A stretch of 64,000 nucleotides of DNA from Abelmoschus esculentus (GCA_035048815.1 JAUCBN010000022.1:20181001-20245000); one strand, 5' to 3'. Shown: positions 25,255 to 37,519, counted from the first letter of the stretch. The notes: generated by a model not told the origin, from the letters alone. Numbers and translations: made by a program.

Positions 25255-27000
25255 ATACATTTTTCCTTACAGCTTTCGTAAACCATTGTGTATACTTTGT
25301 AAGGAATTGTGTACATACACAAATCCTTATCATTTTTGTGGCAATTTATGTATACTCGTAACCATTTGTGTATGTACACAAAACCTTACCCTTAGATGAC
25401 CTCCTTTAGCTCATGGGTAGAAGTTGCAAGGATTTGTATACATACCTTTTTTCTTACGTTTTTCGTAAGCCATTATGTATATTTTGTAAGGAATTGTGTA
25501 CATACACAAATCTTTACCATTTTGTGTCATATTATGTATACTCGTAGCCATTTGTGTATGTACACAAATCCTTACCCTTAGATAGCCTCCTTTAGCTCAT
25601 GGTTTTGAAGTCGTAAGGATTTGTGTACATACCTTTTTTCTTACGTTTTTCGTAAGTCATTGTGTATATTTTGTAAGGAATTGTGTACATACACAAATCC
25701 TTACTATTTTCGTGTCATATTATGTCTACTTGTAGCCAATTGTGTATGTACACAAATTCTTACCCTTGGAGACCTCCTTTAGCTCATGATTTCGAAGTCG
25801 TAAGGATTTGTGTACATACATTTTTCCTTACGGCTTTCGTAAACCATTGTGTATACTTTATAAGGAATTGTGTACATACACAAATCCTTATCATTTTTGT
25901 GACAATTTATGTATACTCGTAACCATTTGTGTATGTACACAAACCCTTACCCTTAGATGACCTCCTTTATCTCATGGGTAGAAGTCGTAAGGATTTGTAT
26001 ACATACCTTTTTTCTTACGTTTTTCGTAAGCCATTATGTATATTTTGTAAGAAATTGTGTACATACACAAATCCTTATCATTTTTGTATCGTATTATGTA
26101 TACTCGTAGCCATTTATGTATGTACACAAATCCTTATCCTTAGATAGCCTCCTTTAGCTTATGGTTTTGAAGTCGTAAGGATTTGTGTACATACCTTTTT
26201 TCTTACGTTTTTCGTAAGTCATTGTGTATACTTTGTAAGGAATTGTGTACATACACAAATCTTTACCATTTTTGTGTCATATTTTGTCTACTTGTAGCCA
26301 ATTGTGTATGTACACAAATCCTTACCCTTGGATGCCTCATTTAACTCATGGTTTTGAAGTCGTAAGGATTTGTGTACATACCTTTTTCCTTACTGTTTTC
26401 GTAAGCCATTGTGTATACTTTGTAAGGAATTGTGTATATACACAAATCCTTATCATTTTTGTGTTATATTATGTATATTCATAGGTATTTATGTATATAC
26501 ACAAATCCTTACTCTTAGATGGTCTCCTTTAGCTCATGGTTTTGAAGTCATAAGGATTTGTGTACATACCTTTTTTCTTACGTTTTTCGTAAGTCATTGT
26601 GTATATTTTGTAAGGAATTGTGTACATACAGAAATCCTTACCATTTTTGTGTCATATTATGTATACTCGTAGCCAATTGTGTATGTACACAAATCCTTTC
26701 CCTTGGATGCCTCATTAGCTCATGGTTTTGAAGTCGTAAGGATTTGTGTACATACCTTTTTCCTTACGTTTTTCGTAAACCATTGTGTATACTTTGTAAG
26801 GAATTGTGTAAATACACAAATCCTTAATATATTTGTGTCAATTTATGTATTCTTGTAATGATTTGTGTATGTACACAAAACTTTACGTTTAATAATTTAT
26901 GTATGTACCGTTTTTTTTACAGTTTTTGTAAGGATTTGTGTATGTACACAAATCTTTATATTTGTAACAATCTATGTATGTACCGTTTTTCTTACAATTT
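25255..27000 (-). repeat. 187-bp tandem array, orientation B
   Basis: The landmark CTTAGATG/CTTGGATG recurs at 25391, 25577, 25765, 25952, 26139, 26327, 26514 and 26702, spaced 186-188 bp. It is the reverse complement of the left array. Units here are more uniform within themselves than with the left array (CGTTTTTCGTAAGCCATT). The first unit continues the one cut at 21427. Confidence 0.93.
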
Positions 27001-27110
27001 TTATAAGAAATTGTGTATATAATTCGTAACTAATTATATACACAAATGACTGGGTAAACTGATGAAGACTTTTTTTAAGCTCTTTTTAAGGGCTTCTCCT
27101 AGAATTACCC

Positions 27111-27704
27111 TTTGACACCCCCATTCTACGTTTAAGCATAAAATCTAGTATGTTACACAATTTATGCTTCCAAGTGCTAGATCCTCTTCTGTCCTGTGTC
27201 CTATATCAGAACTTTGAAAGTACTTGAAATGATTTCCTTCTGAACTGAGTCTGGAAAGAAATGAACGGTTGAGATTTCATGCAAAAAGTAGACGCCACAA
27301 TTTCCAAAAATCAATTCTTTTTTTGGAAATACAGAGTCAATGGCTTTTGAATTTTGAGCCAACATATTCCACAATGGAAGAGAATTTCAAGAGAAACCAT
27401 CGGATTAAATTGTAATCTTTCAGATCTTCCTCCAAATACAAAGTTGTATCCTTGATTTCCTCGACGCCGTATCTCCAACGAATCTTCCCCTTTGAGTCTC
27501 GAGTAATATAGTTCACGAGTCAACTTCATATCTTCTCTCAAGAACAACAAATTTCTCCGTGATTCGGTTATCTTCACAATTCATTCGATTTCGGTGGAAT
27601 CAGGAAATTGCGTTTTTTTCTCAGTTGAGCTTATTCGGTGTTCTTGGTATGATTCTGATCGAGGAAATTGTTGGTGTTTGAAGTGGGAATTCTGGTGATG
27701 AAAA
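27111..27704 (+). promoter_or_regulatory. Upstream region and 5' leader of CAD1
   Basis: Only about 590 bp separate the MULE-like terminus from the CAD1 start codon, so the promoter is short or partly replaced by transposon DNA. No convincing TATA box was seen. The last 150 bases look like a 5' untranslated leader. Confidence 0.4.
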
Positions 27705-30700
27705 ATGGGGGGAAATGGAAATGCGGCTGCTCAGCACACTGCAATCAACGCAGTTCAGGCATTAGGGAGAGGATTCGATGTCAACTTCGATACGAGGTTA
27801 TTATACTGTAAAGGCGTGACAGGTTCTGGGATTGTCGAAATTGACGAGGAACACGTTAGGGATATCTACTTGGACGATCAAATTGTTCTGCCCAATATTT
27901 CCAGAGATATCAAGAACTCCCAGGAGCCTATTGGCCGTCACAGTTCTGGGGTTTGTAATTTTCACGAGGTAAAAATAATGTTGTGGTTTTCGGGGTTTTC
28001 TTCTTAATCTCCCCCTGAAATATGCTAGTTTAGCTCAACTTCGAAGTTTGGAGATTTCTTACAAGGTTGTTGTTTAGTGTCAATTGGTAGCCTAAAGTTT
28101 TGCAATTGGTTCTGTTTGGACTTGCATGTTGTGTCCTATGGAATTAAGTAATGTTCGATTGTTGGTGTTTGATTCCAATGATTTGCCTTGACTTGATTTC
28201 TTTCAAAATGATTTGTATTGCTTTTAACAATTTCTAATTTACTGTTTCTTAACTACCAATTGCAGATGGTGGAGTATATTAATAAGAAAGCTAATGTGTC
28301 TGGTAGTTTTCCACTTGGTAGTTTCAATTCTGCATTTAGTTTTACCGGTTCGTCGAATACCGATTTCGCGGCCACGAAGATGCTCTCTATGGATGGATTT
28401 TATGTTCCGCTTGCCAAGTTTGAGCTTACAATGTCCCTCTTGGTGTTGCAAGAAAAGGTTAAACTTTCGGTCCCAGCTTCTTGGGATCCATTATCCTTGG
28501 CAAGGTATGCAGTATTTGTTGATTAGTGTAAAATTCATGTAATATAGGTTCAAGTCTAATATTGCTCTATGTTACAGTTTCATCGAAAATTTCGGGACAC
28601 ACGTCATTACTGCTGTAACTATTGGTGGTAAAGATGAGATATACATCAAACAACATCAATCTTCACCTTTATCTACCATGGAGTTTAAAAGATATGTGCA
28701 GGATATTGAAAACCATAGATTCTCTGACAATGAAATTCATCAAAGTTCAGGTCAAATCAAATTAAATGATAAGGCTAGTTTCACACTGTTTCTGTCATCC
28801 TTTATTGTTTTACTTCCTTGGCCATTGCTGACATGTTATAATTTCTGACCTTTACAGGGTATTGATCCTGGTTTATTCAACAGTCAAGGGATATACCCTC
28901 AACCTTCCAATGTGCCATATCTTAACGGGAAAGAGGTATTTAGATGGCTTGTCTGTTTTGTGAGTGGAAAACTTGAAATCAATTTGCTTATGAATATTCG
29001 GTATCTTTGGGTTTGGGATTCTATTCTGTTACTGTTTATTATCGGATCAGATTAATGTAGCCACACCTTGTAGTGGAATTAATCTTTTTTTTTTCGGTTG
29101 TTCTTGTCGTTCTTCCTACTGCTCTTAATTTTTTTATATGGCAATGATGTTGAACAGTAATGACATTGTCGATCACAATCAAGCTTACAGGAGTGGCTAA
29201 CATGCATAGTTTATTACTTTTGGTTGCCAAAAGATATTCGAGCATGTCTTGATTTAGGATTAGGATTGTCGGTTAAATTTTGGTATGGGTCGAAAGTGGA
29301 TATGGCAGCTTGCCTCCGGTTGCCAAAAGACGTCATTTGAATGATTGATGGAGCAAATTTATGTGCTTTCTAGCAGGAACCCGTAGTCTTACTGTTGATT
29401 TTTATTTATCATTTACTCTTTTAGTCAATTCCAGATGTGACTAGATGTTGTTGCAGGATGTTACTGTCATTTTTCGGAGGAGGGGAGGAGATGATCTGGA
29501 ACAAAACCATACTCGATGGGCAAAAACCGTCTGGTCCTCTCCCGATGTCATTGAAATGACTTTCTATCCGATTACTGATCTGCTTGACGGAGTAGCCGGA
29601 AAGGAGCATCTGGCTCGTGCCATCAGTCTTTATCTTGAACGTAATACAACTACTTCTATGTGGTTTACCAGATGCTATCTTTTTGTTGTCATTCGTTGTG
29701 TTGCTAATGATCAACTCTTTGTTCTGGCCTAATTATTCGGTCTGATTCTCTGCAGACAAGCCTCCGGTTGAAGAACTGAGGTACTTTTTGGAGTTCCAGA
29801 TTCCTAGGATATGGGCTCCTGTACAGGACAAGATTCCAGGCCACCAAAGGAAGGAACCCGTTTGCCCATCTTTGCAGTTCAGCATGATGGGGCAAAAACT
29901 TTATGTCAGCCAAGAGCAGGTATATGTTTATGATACATGTTTTAATTCGTTAAAACGTCAAGCTCTTTCACTTGTTGGTGAGACTAGTTTGTAAGAATGG
30001 CAACTGGCATAACATCACAATTAAGGCTTCTTGATATCATTTTATTGTATGTCTGTGTATATGATATAGGGTTGCTGTTGGTTATCGCAGTCCCCATATA
30101 GCTCGTTGTTGTGTAATGTTTAAAAATGTAAGGCAGAAACTTTACCAGCTTTAATAGCCATTGTTTTCGCTCCCGAGAATTGAGTTGAGCTTGATAACAA
30201 TAGCATAACCTCTATGTAATACTAAAATGCAATATGGAAGTAAATTGTTATAAAAATGTTGTGTTTAATCTGTTCTTAATGTGGATTGCAGGTCTCTGTT
30301 GGACGTAAACCAGTAATGGGCTTGCGTTTAAGATTAGAAGGAACCAAGCAGAACCGTCTTAGTATTCATCTTCAACATTTAGCTTCTCTTCCAAAAATCC
30401 TACTTCCGCACTGGGACACCCACGTTGCAATTGGGGCCCCCAAGTGGCAGGGACCCGAGGAGCAAGATAGCAGATGGTTTGAACCTGTGAAATGGAAGAA
30501 TTTTTCTCATGTTAGTACTGCTCCTATCGAAAACCCGGAGACCTATATAGGTGACCTCTCTGGTGTCTACATTGTCACCGGGGCACAACTTGGTGTCTGG
30601 AATTTTGGGTCGAGAAACGTCTTGTACATGAGGCTCTTGTATTCTAGGCTTCCGGGCTGCACAATACGAAGATCTTTGTGGGACCATTGTCCAAATGACA

Positions 30701-30924
30701 AGTCAAATAAAGCTGCTGCTAATACGGGTACTTCCACCTCCGGCGACTCAAGTTCCGTCTCACAAGACAACGTGGTAAACAAGTTAGCAAAATTTGTTGA
30801 TACATCCGAGATGAGCAAAGGGCCACAAGATCCTCCGGGTCACTGGTTGGTCACCGGTGGAAAGCTTGGTGTTGAGAAAGGCAAAATTGTATTGAGAGTG
30901 AAGTACTCCTTGCTGAATTATTGA
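27705..30924 (+). CDS. CAD1: MACPF-domain protein, CAD1 orthologue
   Basis: CAD1 is a plant membrane attack complex/perforin-like protein. In Arabidopsis its loss causes runaway salicylic-acid-dependent cell death, so it restrains programmed cell death in immunity. Seven exons join in frame: 27705-27968, 28266-28504, 28578-28773, 28858-28935, 29457-29640, 29756-29919 and 30292-30924, giving 585 codons plus TGA. The start matches the family N-terminus (AVQALGRGFDV); the MACPF signature FGTHVITAVTIGGKD lies at residues 173-187, followed by VIFRRRGGDDLEQ, RKEPVCPSLQFSMMG and the conserved end GKIVLRVKYSLLNY. No signal peptide or transmembrane segment is evident. All introns are GT-AG except 28774-28857, which starts GC. 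Exon 4 (26 codons, GIDPGLFNSQGIYPQP) is absent from Arabidopsis CAD1 as I recall it. No stop or frameshift is seen, so this is probably a working gene. Confidence 0.93.
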
Positions 30925-31740
30925 ATCTCTTAGCACCGGCTTCGATGTTTTTCTTTTTTGCACGTCCATCTGTGGTCATCGTGCTTGTAAAGAATTGTGC
31001 TTGTGATGAATTTGGTTTGTGGATTAGGACATGTATGCAAGACATGGAGTTTGTTCCAGTTTTGATTGCAGCTGCTTCCCTGTTGTAAGTGCTTTGAATT
31101 TAGTGGGTAAAAGAAAGCCTTTGAAATTGTCTCATTTTGCGGTGACCGATGTCAACAAATTGTCTAGAATCAAGCGGCTTTGAAAGATTGTCTGAACTGC
31201 GAACAACACTGGATCGTAGTTGGCTGTCGTCCCACCGTTGCTGGCAGTGACTTCAAAGGAGGGGCTTTGGGCATTAAGGTAACTATTTACCATGTTGTTT
31301 ATCCATTCTTCACCCATGAATGACCACTAAGGATTGAAGGGCAATTTATAGAAATGAAGGTTGCAGAAGAGTGCCAACTAGAAATGCAACCTAATTGGCA
31401 AACAAAATTATAATTCGGGTTGTAATTAAGAATTGCACATGCAAAATTGTGACACCTAATTGCTTGCAGTTGAAGCAAGCCACTTAAAACTTTACTGAAC
31501 TCGAACCTCAACCATTCATGGCCAACCTAAACCTGTTCAATGGTCGCGGGTTAAGGTTCGGGACTCGGATTTCGTCCTTCTCGTAGAAGACTAAAAATTT
31601 TAGTGCATAGCATCAAATCACACTGTTCCACGTAATCGACACCTGTCCTTCATTCACAATCCAAAACCCATTTGCTATTTATAAACCCAGAGAAGTGCCC
31701 CCACAACCCAAACACCTTAGCCCTATAGCTCCTTTTCAGA
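30925..31740 (+). other. Spacer between CAD1 and the DOG1-like gene, with its promoter
   Basis: The first 150-200 bases are likely CAD1 3' untranslated sequence. Near the right end are an ABRE-like core CCACGTA (31628-31634) and a TATA box TATTTATAAA (31676-31685), 56 bp upstream of the ATG at 31741. Nothing else was recognised. Confidence 0.5.
31676..31685 (+). promoter_or_regulatory. TATA box of the broken DOG1-like gene
   Basis: TATTTATAAA lies 56 bp before the ATG at 31741, followed by a pyrimidine- and CA-rich leader. The promoter appears intact although the gene is split. Confidence 0.5.
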
Positions 31741-31906
31741 ATGACCACTTTCGCCGTCTTTTACACTGCTTGGAGAGACCGACTCAAGCAACTTATCACG
31801 GACCGCGCATTTGGATTTGAGGCATTGGTACAAACATCAACTAAAGAGATTTGGAGTGATAAATTGGGGTTATCAAGACCGTCAAATTAGCCCAGCAATC
31901 GAAAAA
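31741..31906 (+). pseudogene. DOG1-domain gene, 5' fragment
   Basis: This is the first part of a DELAY OF GERMINATION 1-like gene (DOG1 domain, plant seed dormancy and TGA-type bZIP relatives). The ATG at 31741 opens a frame with FYTAWRDRLKQLI, resembling the aromatic-W-x-x-L start of DOG1 domains, and it stops at a TAG at 31888-31890. At 31907 a retroelement LTR begins. The rest of the gene is at about 44356-45070. Taken alone this fragment is weak evidence; its position upstream of a clear DOG1 C-terminal part makes the call. Confidence 0.6.
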
Positions 31907-34414
31907 TGTTAGAAAGCCTGCAAACCCATCAGACTAGTTTATTTCATAGAAGATTTCAAAGGGTAATTTGATCAAAACATTATCCATTTGAATTTATTTA
32001 GGATAAATTATTTAGATAGCGTTTAAGATACTTAGAGATTTAAAAGAGATAGAGTTGATCTTGATCGTCGATGAATTTTAAACTGAATTGTTGGATGTAG
32101 AAGGCTTCAACTATAAATAGAGGTACCCCCACCTCATTTAATCATCTTGAACTTGTAAAAACACTTGTATCTGTAGCCCAAAACAAACAAAACAAGTTAA
32201 TAAGATGTTAATCACACAATTCTGTAACAAAAATAAACCATATAAAATGAAAATAAAAAGATTACAGAAACAAAGAAAAAACCAATAAAACGTTTCTGAA
32301 AAACGTAAACCGAGGCCTGTGCTATCACAGTGTCCTTAAAACAGATTCGTTCCCTCCCGGAGCTGGAGTTTCTAGGGAACGTCTGTCTCCTAGGATACAA
32401 CGGTAGACTGCAGCAAAGAGAGCAACACAACTTTAACTACAACGGCGAACTTCAAGGTGGACATGTTTAATTACAGAATTAATCTGTAATTACAAATCCT
32501 TTGAGAGTTACAACTCCCTGAATTCAAAATGGCATTTAACACAGAATTAATCTAAATAAATTGGAGGTTACAATCAGCTGAAGGGTCTGCAACTCCATAA
32601 AAGGTGGTTTAATTCTATAATATATGTTGAAAAAATAAAGTCAGAAAAGTAGAAAAAAAATCTGTCATTTTAGAACCCCAACGGCCCCAAGGCCCAAGGC
32701 CCATCTTTTGACTTTCATAATAAGCAATCAATACTAGCCCGAAGTACCTAACCTATGGCTAGGCATACCCAGGCTTATTTCCAATAATAGCGTGAAGAAC
32801 TTTTATATATAAAGCTTTCCAAATCAATATTCCCAACAAATGTGAGACATTCTACTTTTCATATTTTTCATTTTATTTTTCCAACATCATGAGTGTCACA
32901 TTGAGCAACAATTTCTCATTCACCCATTGAAAATTTTTGATCTTGTAAATATATAATTTCATCTACTCTTATAGTAGATTAATCATCCACTTAGTTCCAA
33001 TTAATTTGACTAATGGAACCCACATAAATTTAATCTCCAAAATATTCATTACCATACCATTCTTCCAACAGTATCTCATTCTTCCATCACTTTGAGTAAT
33101 GCAAGAAGCATTTACTTTAAACTATTTGAGTGTTCTTCTTTACTCTTGGTGTCAATCGCTTTTAGTTATTCTTTTAATCAGTTTTCGCTTAGAATGATCT
33201 TGCGTTCGTGGGCTTTGGGAGAGTTTGATCTTCTAAAGCGAGAATGCAAACTGACTAGGCGTTTGTCAAAGGAGGACTTTGCCTAAGGTTGTACGGTTCA
33301 ACTAGAAAGGAATCTAGTCTCGTGACGAAGGATTCAAGGTAACTTAGTCGAGTTTCGACCAAGAAAGCGACTAAGGTCGCACGAGCCAGCTAGCAACACT
33401 CTAGTTCTGTGACAAGTGATATCAAAGCGAGATGAAGGGACTTACGTTTGATCCAACTTTCAGTTATAATCAAGTACGGTGAGGACTTGTGCTCGAGTTA
33501 GTCAAAGTGACTAGACTAGTTTGTGGCAAAAGTGATTGGGATGGAACAAAAAGGAGATGATGCTTCCACATAGGAAGGCAAGGAGCGTCGTGGTTGGAAA
33601 TATTGAAAAAACTTTCGTTGAACCAGATAAGAGATTATTGTGAGGATTTTGAACATTGAGTTGGTAAACTTAAAACTAACATGGGTAAAATGTTTGAAGA
33701 TGTGTCATTGCTAGACAAGGATTGATCGACTCAAGGGTTTCAAGAAGGAGTCCATGGAAATCCAAGGTGTTGTAGAGTCACGTCTTTAAAAGTTAGAGTT
33801 CATGGAGGATGAGTTCAAGGACGAGAAACAACGCAACCTTAGTAAGTTAAAGACAATTCGATAAAGTTATGCTCGTGAAGCCAGGATGAGGGTTTTACAG
33901 AAAGCGGTGGATAAGCTCAAAAGTGAGCTACTTAGTTGCCAGATTGTAATGAGAGAATGAGATATGCTCAAAACTTTTGTAGAGGGACTTAGATCGGGGG
34001 CGAAGCTCGTAGTGGAGCAAGGAGTTGCCCAAAGACTTTTAGAGGGTGTCATTGTTGTCGAACCTCTAACTAATCTTGCAGAATACAAGCAAGTCAGTGT
34101 TGAGTTAACCAAACCCAAGCCAAAAGATGTTGGGAATGGCGAGGCTAAGTCCGTACCGAAGAAGAAAATGAAGTGCTACTTTTGTGATGGTCCTCATTTG
34201 ATAAGAGGATGTCCCGAGCAGAATCGCCTTGATGCGATAGTGAAGACAACAGGCGAGTCAAAGGAAGAAGTAACAAGATTTAGGGCGATTGTGTCTACCA
34301 GTGCGGCCAAGCCAAGTGACGGTTCGATTACACGTGTTAAAGTAGTCAAGCCACTGAAGAGACCTGGTGCAATAACAAGTGAGGAAGCTATCCATCCCAA
34401 GGTGATAAGAAAGC
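31907..34414 (+). mobile_element. Gypsy-like element remnant: 5' LTR, primer site and gag
   Basis: The 5' LTR is 31907-33414 (TGTTAGAAAG...TGTGACA) with a TATA box ACTATAAATAG near 32110; a solo LTR of another family sits inside it at 32172-33070. The primer site TGATATCAAAGC (33417-33428) is a decayed TGGTATCAGAGC for initiator tRNA-Met. gag follows. The interior ends at 34414 where a Sirevirus-type LTR was inserted, and 44159-44290 is the tail of the matching 3' LTR. The pol genes are lost. Lineage uncertain, perhaps Galadriel-like from its zinc knuckle. Confidence 0.65.
32172..33070 (-). mobile_element. Solo LTR related to the LARD family
   Basis: 899 bp, TGTAGCCC...CTTCCAACA, with an exact duplication GTATC (32167-32171 and 33071-33075). 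Shared landmarks with the LARD LTRs: GAGGCCTG, CAGTGTCCTTAAAACAGATT, GTCTGTCTCCTAGGATACAAC, TTTCTCATTCAC and the CCAACA end, at clearly lower identity. It sits inside the 31907-33414 LTR. Confidence 0.8.
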
Positions 34415-34425
34415 TGTTGAGTTGA
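33964..34425 (+). pseudogene. Retroelement gag C-terminus with CCHC knuckle
   Basis: An open frame with a lysine-rich stretch and the zinc knuckle CYFCDGPHLIRGC at about 34171-34209 (C-x2-C-x4-H-x4-C), then a coiled linker. Upstream gag sequence (33430-33960) is shifted and has stops (for example at 33958). No protease follows because the interior is cut off at 34414. RNA packaging in virus-like particles would be its role. Confidence 0.6.
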
Positions 34426-35549
34426 TCAAACGATGGAATTGGCCAAGAGGGATGAATTGGCTATTTAAAAAATGTGTGGAAGTTTTTCGATAAAAAATTG
34501 AAAAATGAAGAACAAGAGAATTATAGTGGTTCAAGCTTCGGAACAAGCTCTACATCCACTATCTTAACTCCCACTAAGGATTTTGAAACCAATTCACTAA
34601 ATGAATTCAACCTTTTTCTAGGTTCAAGGGATAACCTTTATAAGAAAGTCAATTTTCTACCCAAAATTGACTTGATCCTTACAAAGAAATACAAAAGATA
34701 AGGATGGACTAAAATGAACTCTTTCACAAGATATATGTTCCCCAATTACAGAATAACTCTCCCCAAACTCAAACAATGAATCAAAATGAATAATCTGAGT
34801 TGAGAGTCAAGATATACAATAAGGTGCTTTGGAGTTGGATTTGTGTGCTTAGATGTTGCTTGAGGATCAATAGTTGTTAATGTTGCTTCAGAAGCTTCAC
34901 TTTATACATTCTTATCGATTTCTAACCGTTGTGGTTGTTGGAACTTGAAATAAATACGTTAGACCTTCATTTTACCACAATAAATACACTTCTACAGACA
35001 CTAGTATCGATGCTCTGGGTATCTGTTTCGAAACAGGCCACAAAGAGAAAGAGCCATTATGCATTTAATAGGGGTGTATCGAACCATGGTTCGATACCAA
35101 TTACAATCTGTGAAGGTTGATATCGATACCTGTTCTGAAACATGTTAACCACCATTTAAAGCTTCAACTACCTCCAACGATCGACTTATTTAAAGCTGAA
35201 ATAGCCGTTAGGATATTGAGGGGTATCGATGCTGGTATCGAAATAGACCTTTATAATTTTAAAATATTTAAAAATTAAGTCCTGGTTCGATACCTGGTTC
35301 GAAATAGATGTTGGCAGTAACGTTTTGGTGTAAAAAAGTATCGATGTTGGTATCGATATTCGTTCTTTGACTCAAGAACATTTGCTGAAAAACAAGAGGC
35401 AGTATCGATACCTGTTCTAGTGGTATCGATACTCTCGTGTAAAAACACTTAGAAATTTATTTTTAAAGTTTTTGGTTTGACTTCGAAACAAGAGTTTGAC
35501 TTAAGGACTTAAAAATTTATTATAAAATAGTAATTTATCATAATTGTTA
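34415..35549 (-). mobile_element. Sirevirus-type LTR, reversed, cut by the chromovirus
   Basis: On the minus strand this matches the 48288-49450 LTR. It starts TGTTGAGTTGATCAA, the reverse complement of that LTR's end, and contains the mirrored AAGGATTTTGAAACC and TTCTACCCAAAATTGA blocks and a cluster of TATCGATACC palindromes (35003-35430). The last 40 or so bases are missing because the 35550-44158 element inserted there. No internal region accompanies it, so it is a solo LTR or the remains of one. Confidence 0.8.
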
Positions 35550-37503
35550 TGTAACCCCTAAAATTAACCTAATTTCTTAGATTACAAGTTAGGGTTTATA
35601 GATTGAAAACTTGTTTCGTAAGCTAGGGTTTTTACAAAAATAAATATATTATTCGGATAAATTATTAAATAATTAATAATTAAAAATATTGATAAATAAG
35701 CATTTAAATAATTGAGTTCAACCCAAAAATAATAAACAATCCAAATAATTATTCAAAGTCCGGAACATTAACTAAAAATAATTAATTACAAGTCTGAAAT
35801 AATAAAACATACGGTAACAGAAATTCAAAAACGAAAGTCCTCTAAGTGTCGAGATCTATGACTGGGTATCTATAACAGAAACTGGAAGGATGTAAGCTAG
35901 GGAGCTTAGTGTGTCTCTAGAGCAGATAAACGGAATTACAGAATTGTAAAATGTAGATGATGTAAAGTATGCATGATATGCACCCAAGTCCGAACACCAC
36001 AGAAGAGTAGGTCCCCAAAACCATTCTAACACCATTACACCAACAGAAGTGGTATTTCGACCCGTAGGTGGAGCCACTGAACAGAAGTGATAAATCACTA
36101 ACTTCTCCGTACACATATAATCTACCAGATATCATGTTATATGCATATACAGAATCAGAATGCATACCTTATAGTCTAACAGGAGGCAAGCATGACAGAT
36201 ATCAGGACCAGAAATGAAATCACAGAATGATGCATGATCATACGGATTTAACAGGAATCGAGTATACTAAATAACAGAGTTAACATGATTAACGGAAGAG
36301 AACAGACCTGTAGCAGAAAGTCAATGCCTATAACGATGTTTACTGGTCTTGGCTCTACCACTAGAATGAGCAGGTGTAGAGTCTACAAATAACGGAATAA
36401 GTCAAACACCCTATTAAGCCACTATACCTAAAAGTACACTAAACAGAATTAAATTGTTACTCACGTGAAGGTCCCGAATATGGATGAATGAGACAGCTTA
36501 CAGGAGGAGGAGGAGGAGACAACTGCTCAAGGTCGGAATCCACATCACTTGAAGCAAACAAAAACTGATTCAGAATCCGGTACTGATAACTTCTAGATAA
36601 CAAATCGAACATAAAAGCCCCAAAAACGATATTTTGGGTTCGAATTTCGAAAAACAGACAACGCTATTGGACTCAAGACGTCGAAAAACATAAAATGGGC
36701 TCGGGTCGAAAAAGTCAACTGCTGACATTAGTATTGGTCAACGCTGACGTCAGCAGTGATGTCATCAGGTCAACGCTGACGTCAACGATGACGTCAACCA
36801 GGTCATGGGCCGAGTTGGTCGGGTCGGGTTTGGGTCGATTCAGGTCGAGTTTTCGGGTCGGGTCAGATCACTACCGGGTTCCTAGGATTTTCCCGGGAAA
36901 ATTTGGGTTTTTTCCAGAATTTTCGGGAAAATCTGGGAAAATTCCCAGATTTTCTCGGTTGCCAAACAACGTATTTCCAGTAAAAATCCCCCTTTTTGGC
37001 TCGATTCAAGCATATATTCGATCTAAAAATAATCCTATTCGATTTAAACTTACCCACATCGAGAATCGAATCAAAAACAACTATTACATATATAAACTTG
37101 AATCAAAACAATAAGGAAAAAGAAATAGGAAATTTACCGTACCAACACGTTGAAACAAACCACAAGGAGAGAGAGCACAAACGATTTGGATGTGAAATAG
37201 GTTTCACAAGCAAGGAAACAAAATTAAAAAGGATTTAAACAAATAAATCTAACATTAAAGGAGAATTTATTCTCCCATTGTAACCGAAGAAGAAAACGGG
37301 GAGAAGAAGGGTTTACCATTTGAAAATGGTGAAATTACCCTTCAAGGGTTTACACATTTCAAAATTCAAAAAGAACTCTCAGGTTTTTAGAAAATCATAG
37401 ATTAGTCACTAAATTTAGAATTTAAATCCCCAATTCCTAGGGCATAAATTAGGGATTTTGACTTTAAGATTGGAGATTTTGACTTTAAAATTGGATTGTG
37501 ACA
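35550..37503 (-). repeat. 3' LTR of the chromovirus
   Basis: Full-length LTR of 1954 bp, TGTCACAATCC...GGGGTTACA on the minus strand. It contains a run of CCAGAATTTTCGGGAAAATC-type blocks and several GACGTCA motifs (36730-36800), which are CRE/TGA-bZIP-like cores. Open frames across it are not genes. Confidence 0.92.
36725..36800. promoter_or_regulatory. Cluster of TGACGTCA-type motifs in the chromovirus LTR
   Basis: Four or more copies of TGACGTCA or GACGTCAA occur within about 75 bases, spaced by AACGC. A decayed copy is in the other LTR at 43630-43705. TGACG is the core bound by TGA-type bZIP factors, so this may be the LTR's enhancer; inference only. Confidence 0.5.
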
Positions 37504-37519
37504 ACTCTCCCCCCTTACA

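Larger units (their letters stand above)
21010..27110. mobile_element. MULE-like element with 187-bp arrays (right), interrupted
   Basis: This is a relative of the 13390-16251 element in mostly inverted orientation. Its right end, read inwards from 27110, is GGGTAATTCTAGGAGAAG, close to the left element's GGGGAAGTTCTAGCAAAAGG, and the next 90 bases (GTTTACCCAGTCATTTGTGTA) match 13440-13470. The left boundary is unclear; it begins with a short AT minisatellite remnant. The candidate 9-bp duplication TTTGACACC at 27111 has no partner visible on the left. A gypsy-type solo LTR splits it. Confidence 0.6.

Noticed and set aside
25396..26672. Similar frames in the right array
   Set aside because: Same reason as for the left array.
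13390..27110. One 13.7-kb transposon that captured the kinase between long inverted repeats
   Set aside because: The exact CCCTCATTT duplication at 13381 and 16252 closes the left element before the kinase, so two separate insertions are simpler.
27111..27119. TTTGACACC as a 9-bp target duplication of the right MULE-like element
   Set aside because: No matching copy was found near 19660-21010, so the left end remains open.
31132..31511. Minus-strand frames of 61 and 70 codons beyond CAD1
   Set aside because: No recognisable domain, no splice or promoter context; could be a gene fragment but nothing supports it.
36695..37238. Frames of 139 and 80 codons, repeated at 43598-44141
   Set aside because: They lie inside the two copies of the chromovirus LTR and have no family match; LTR sequence, not genes.
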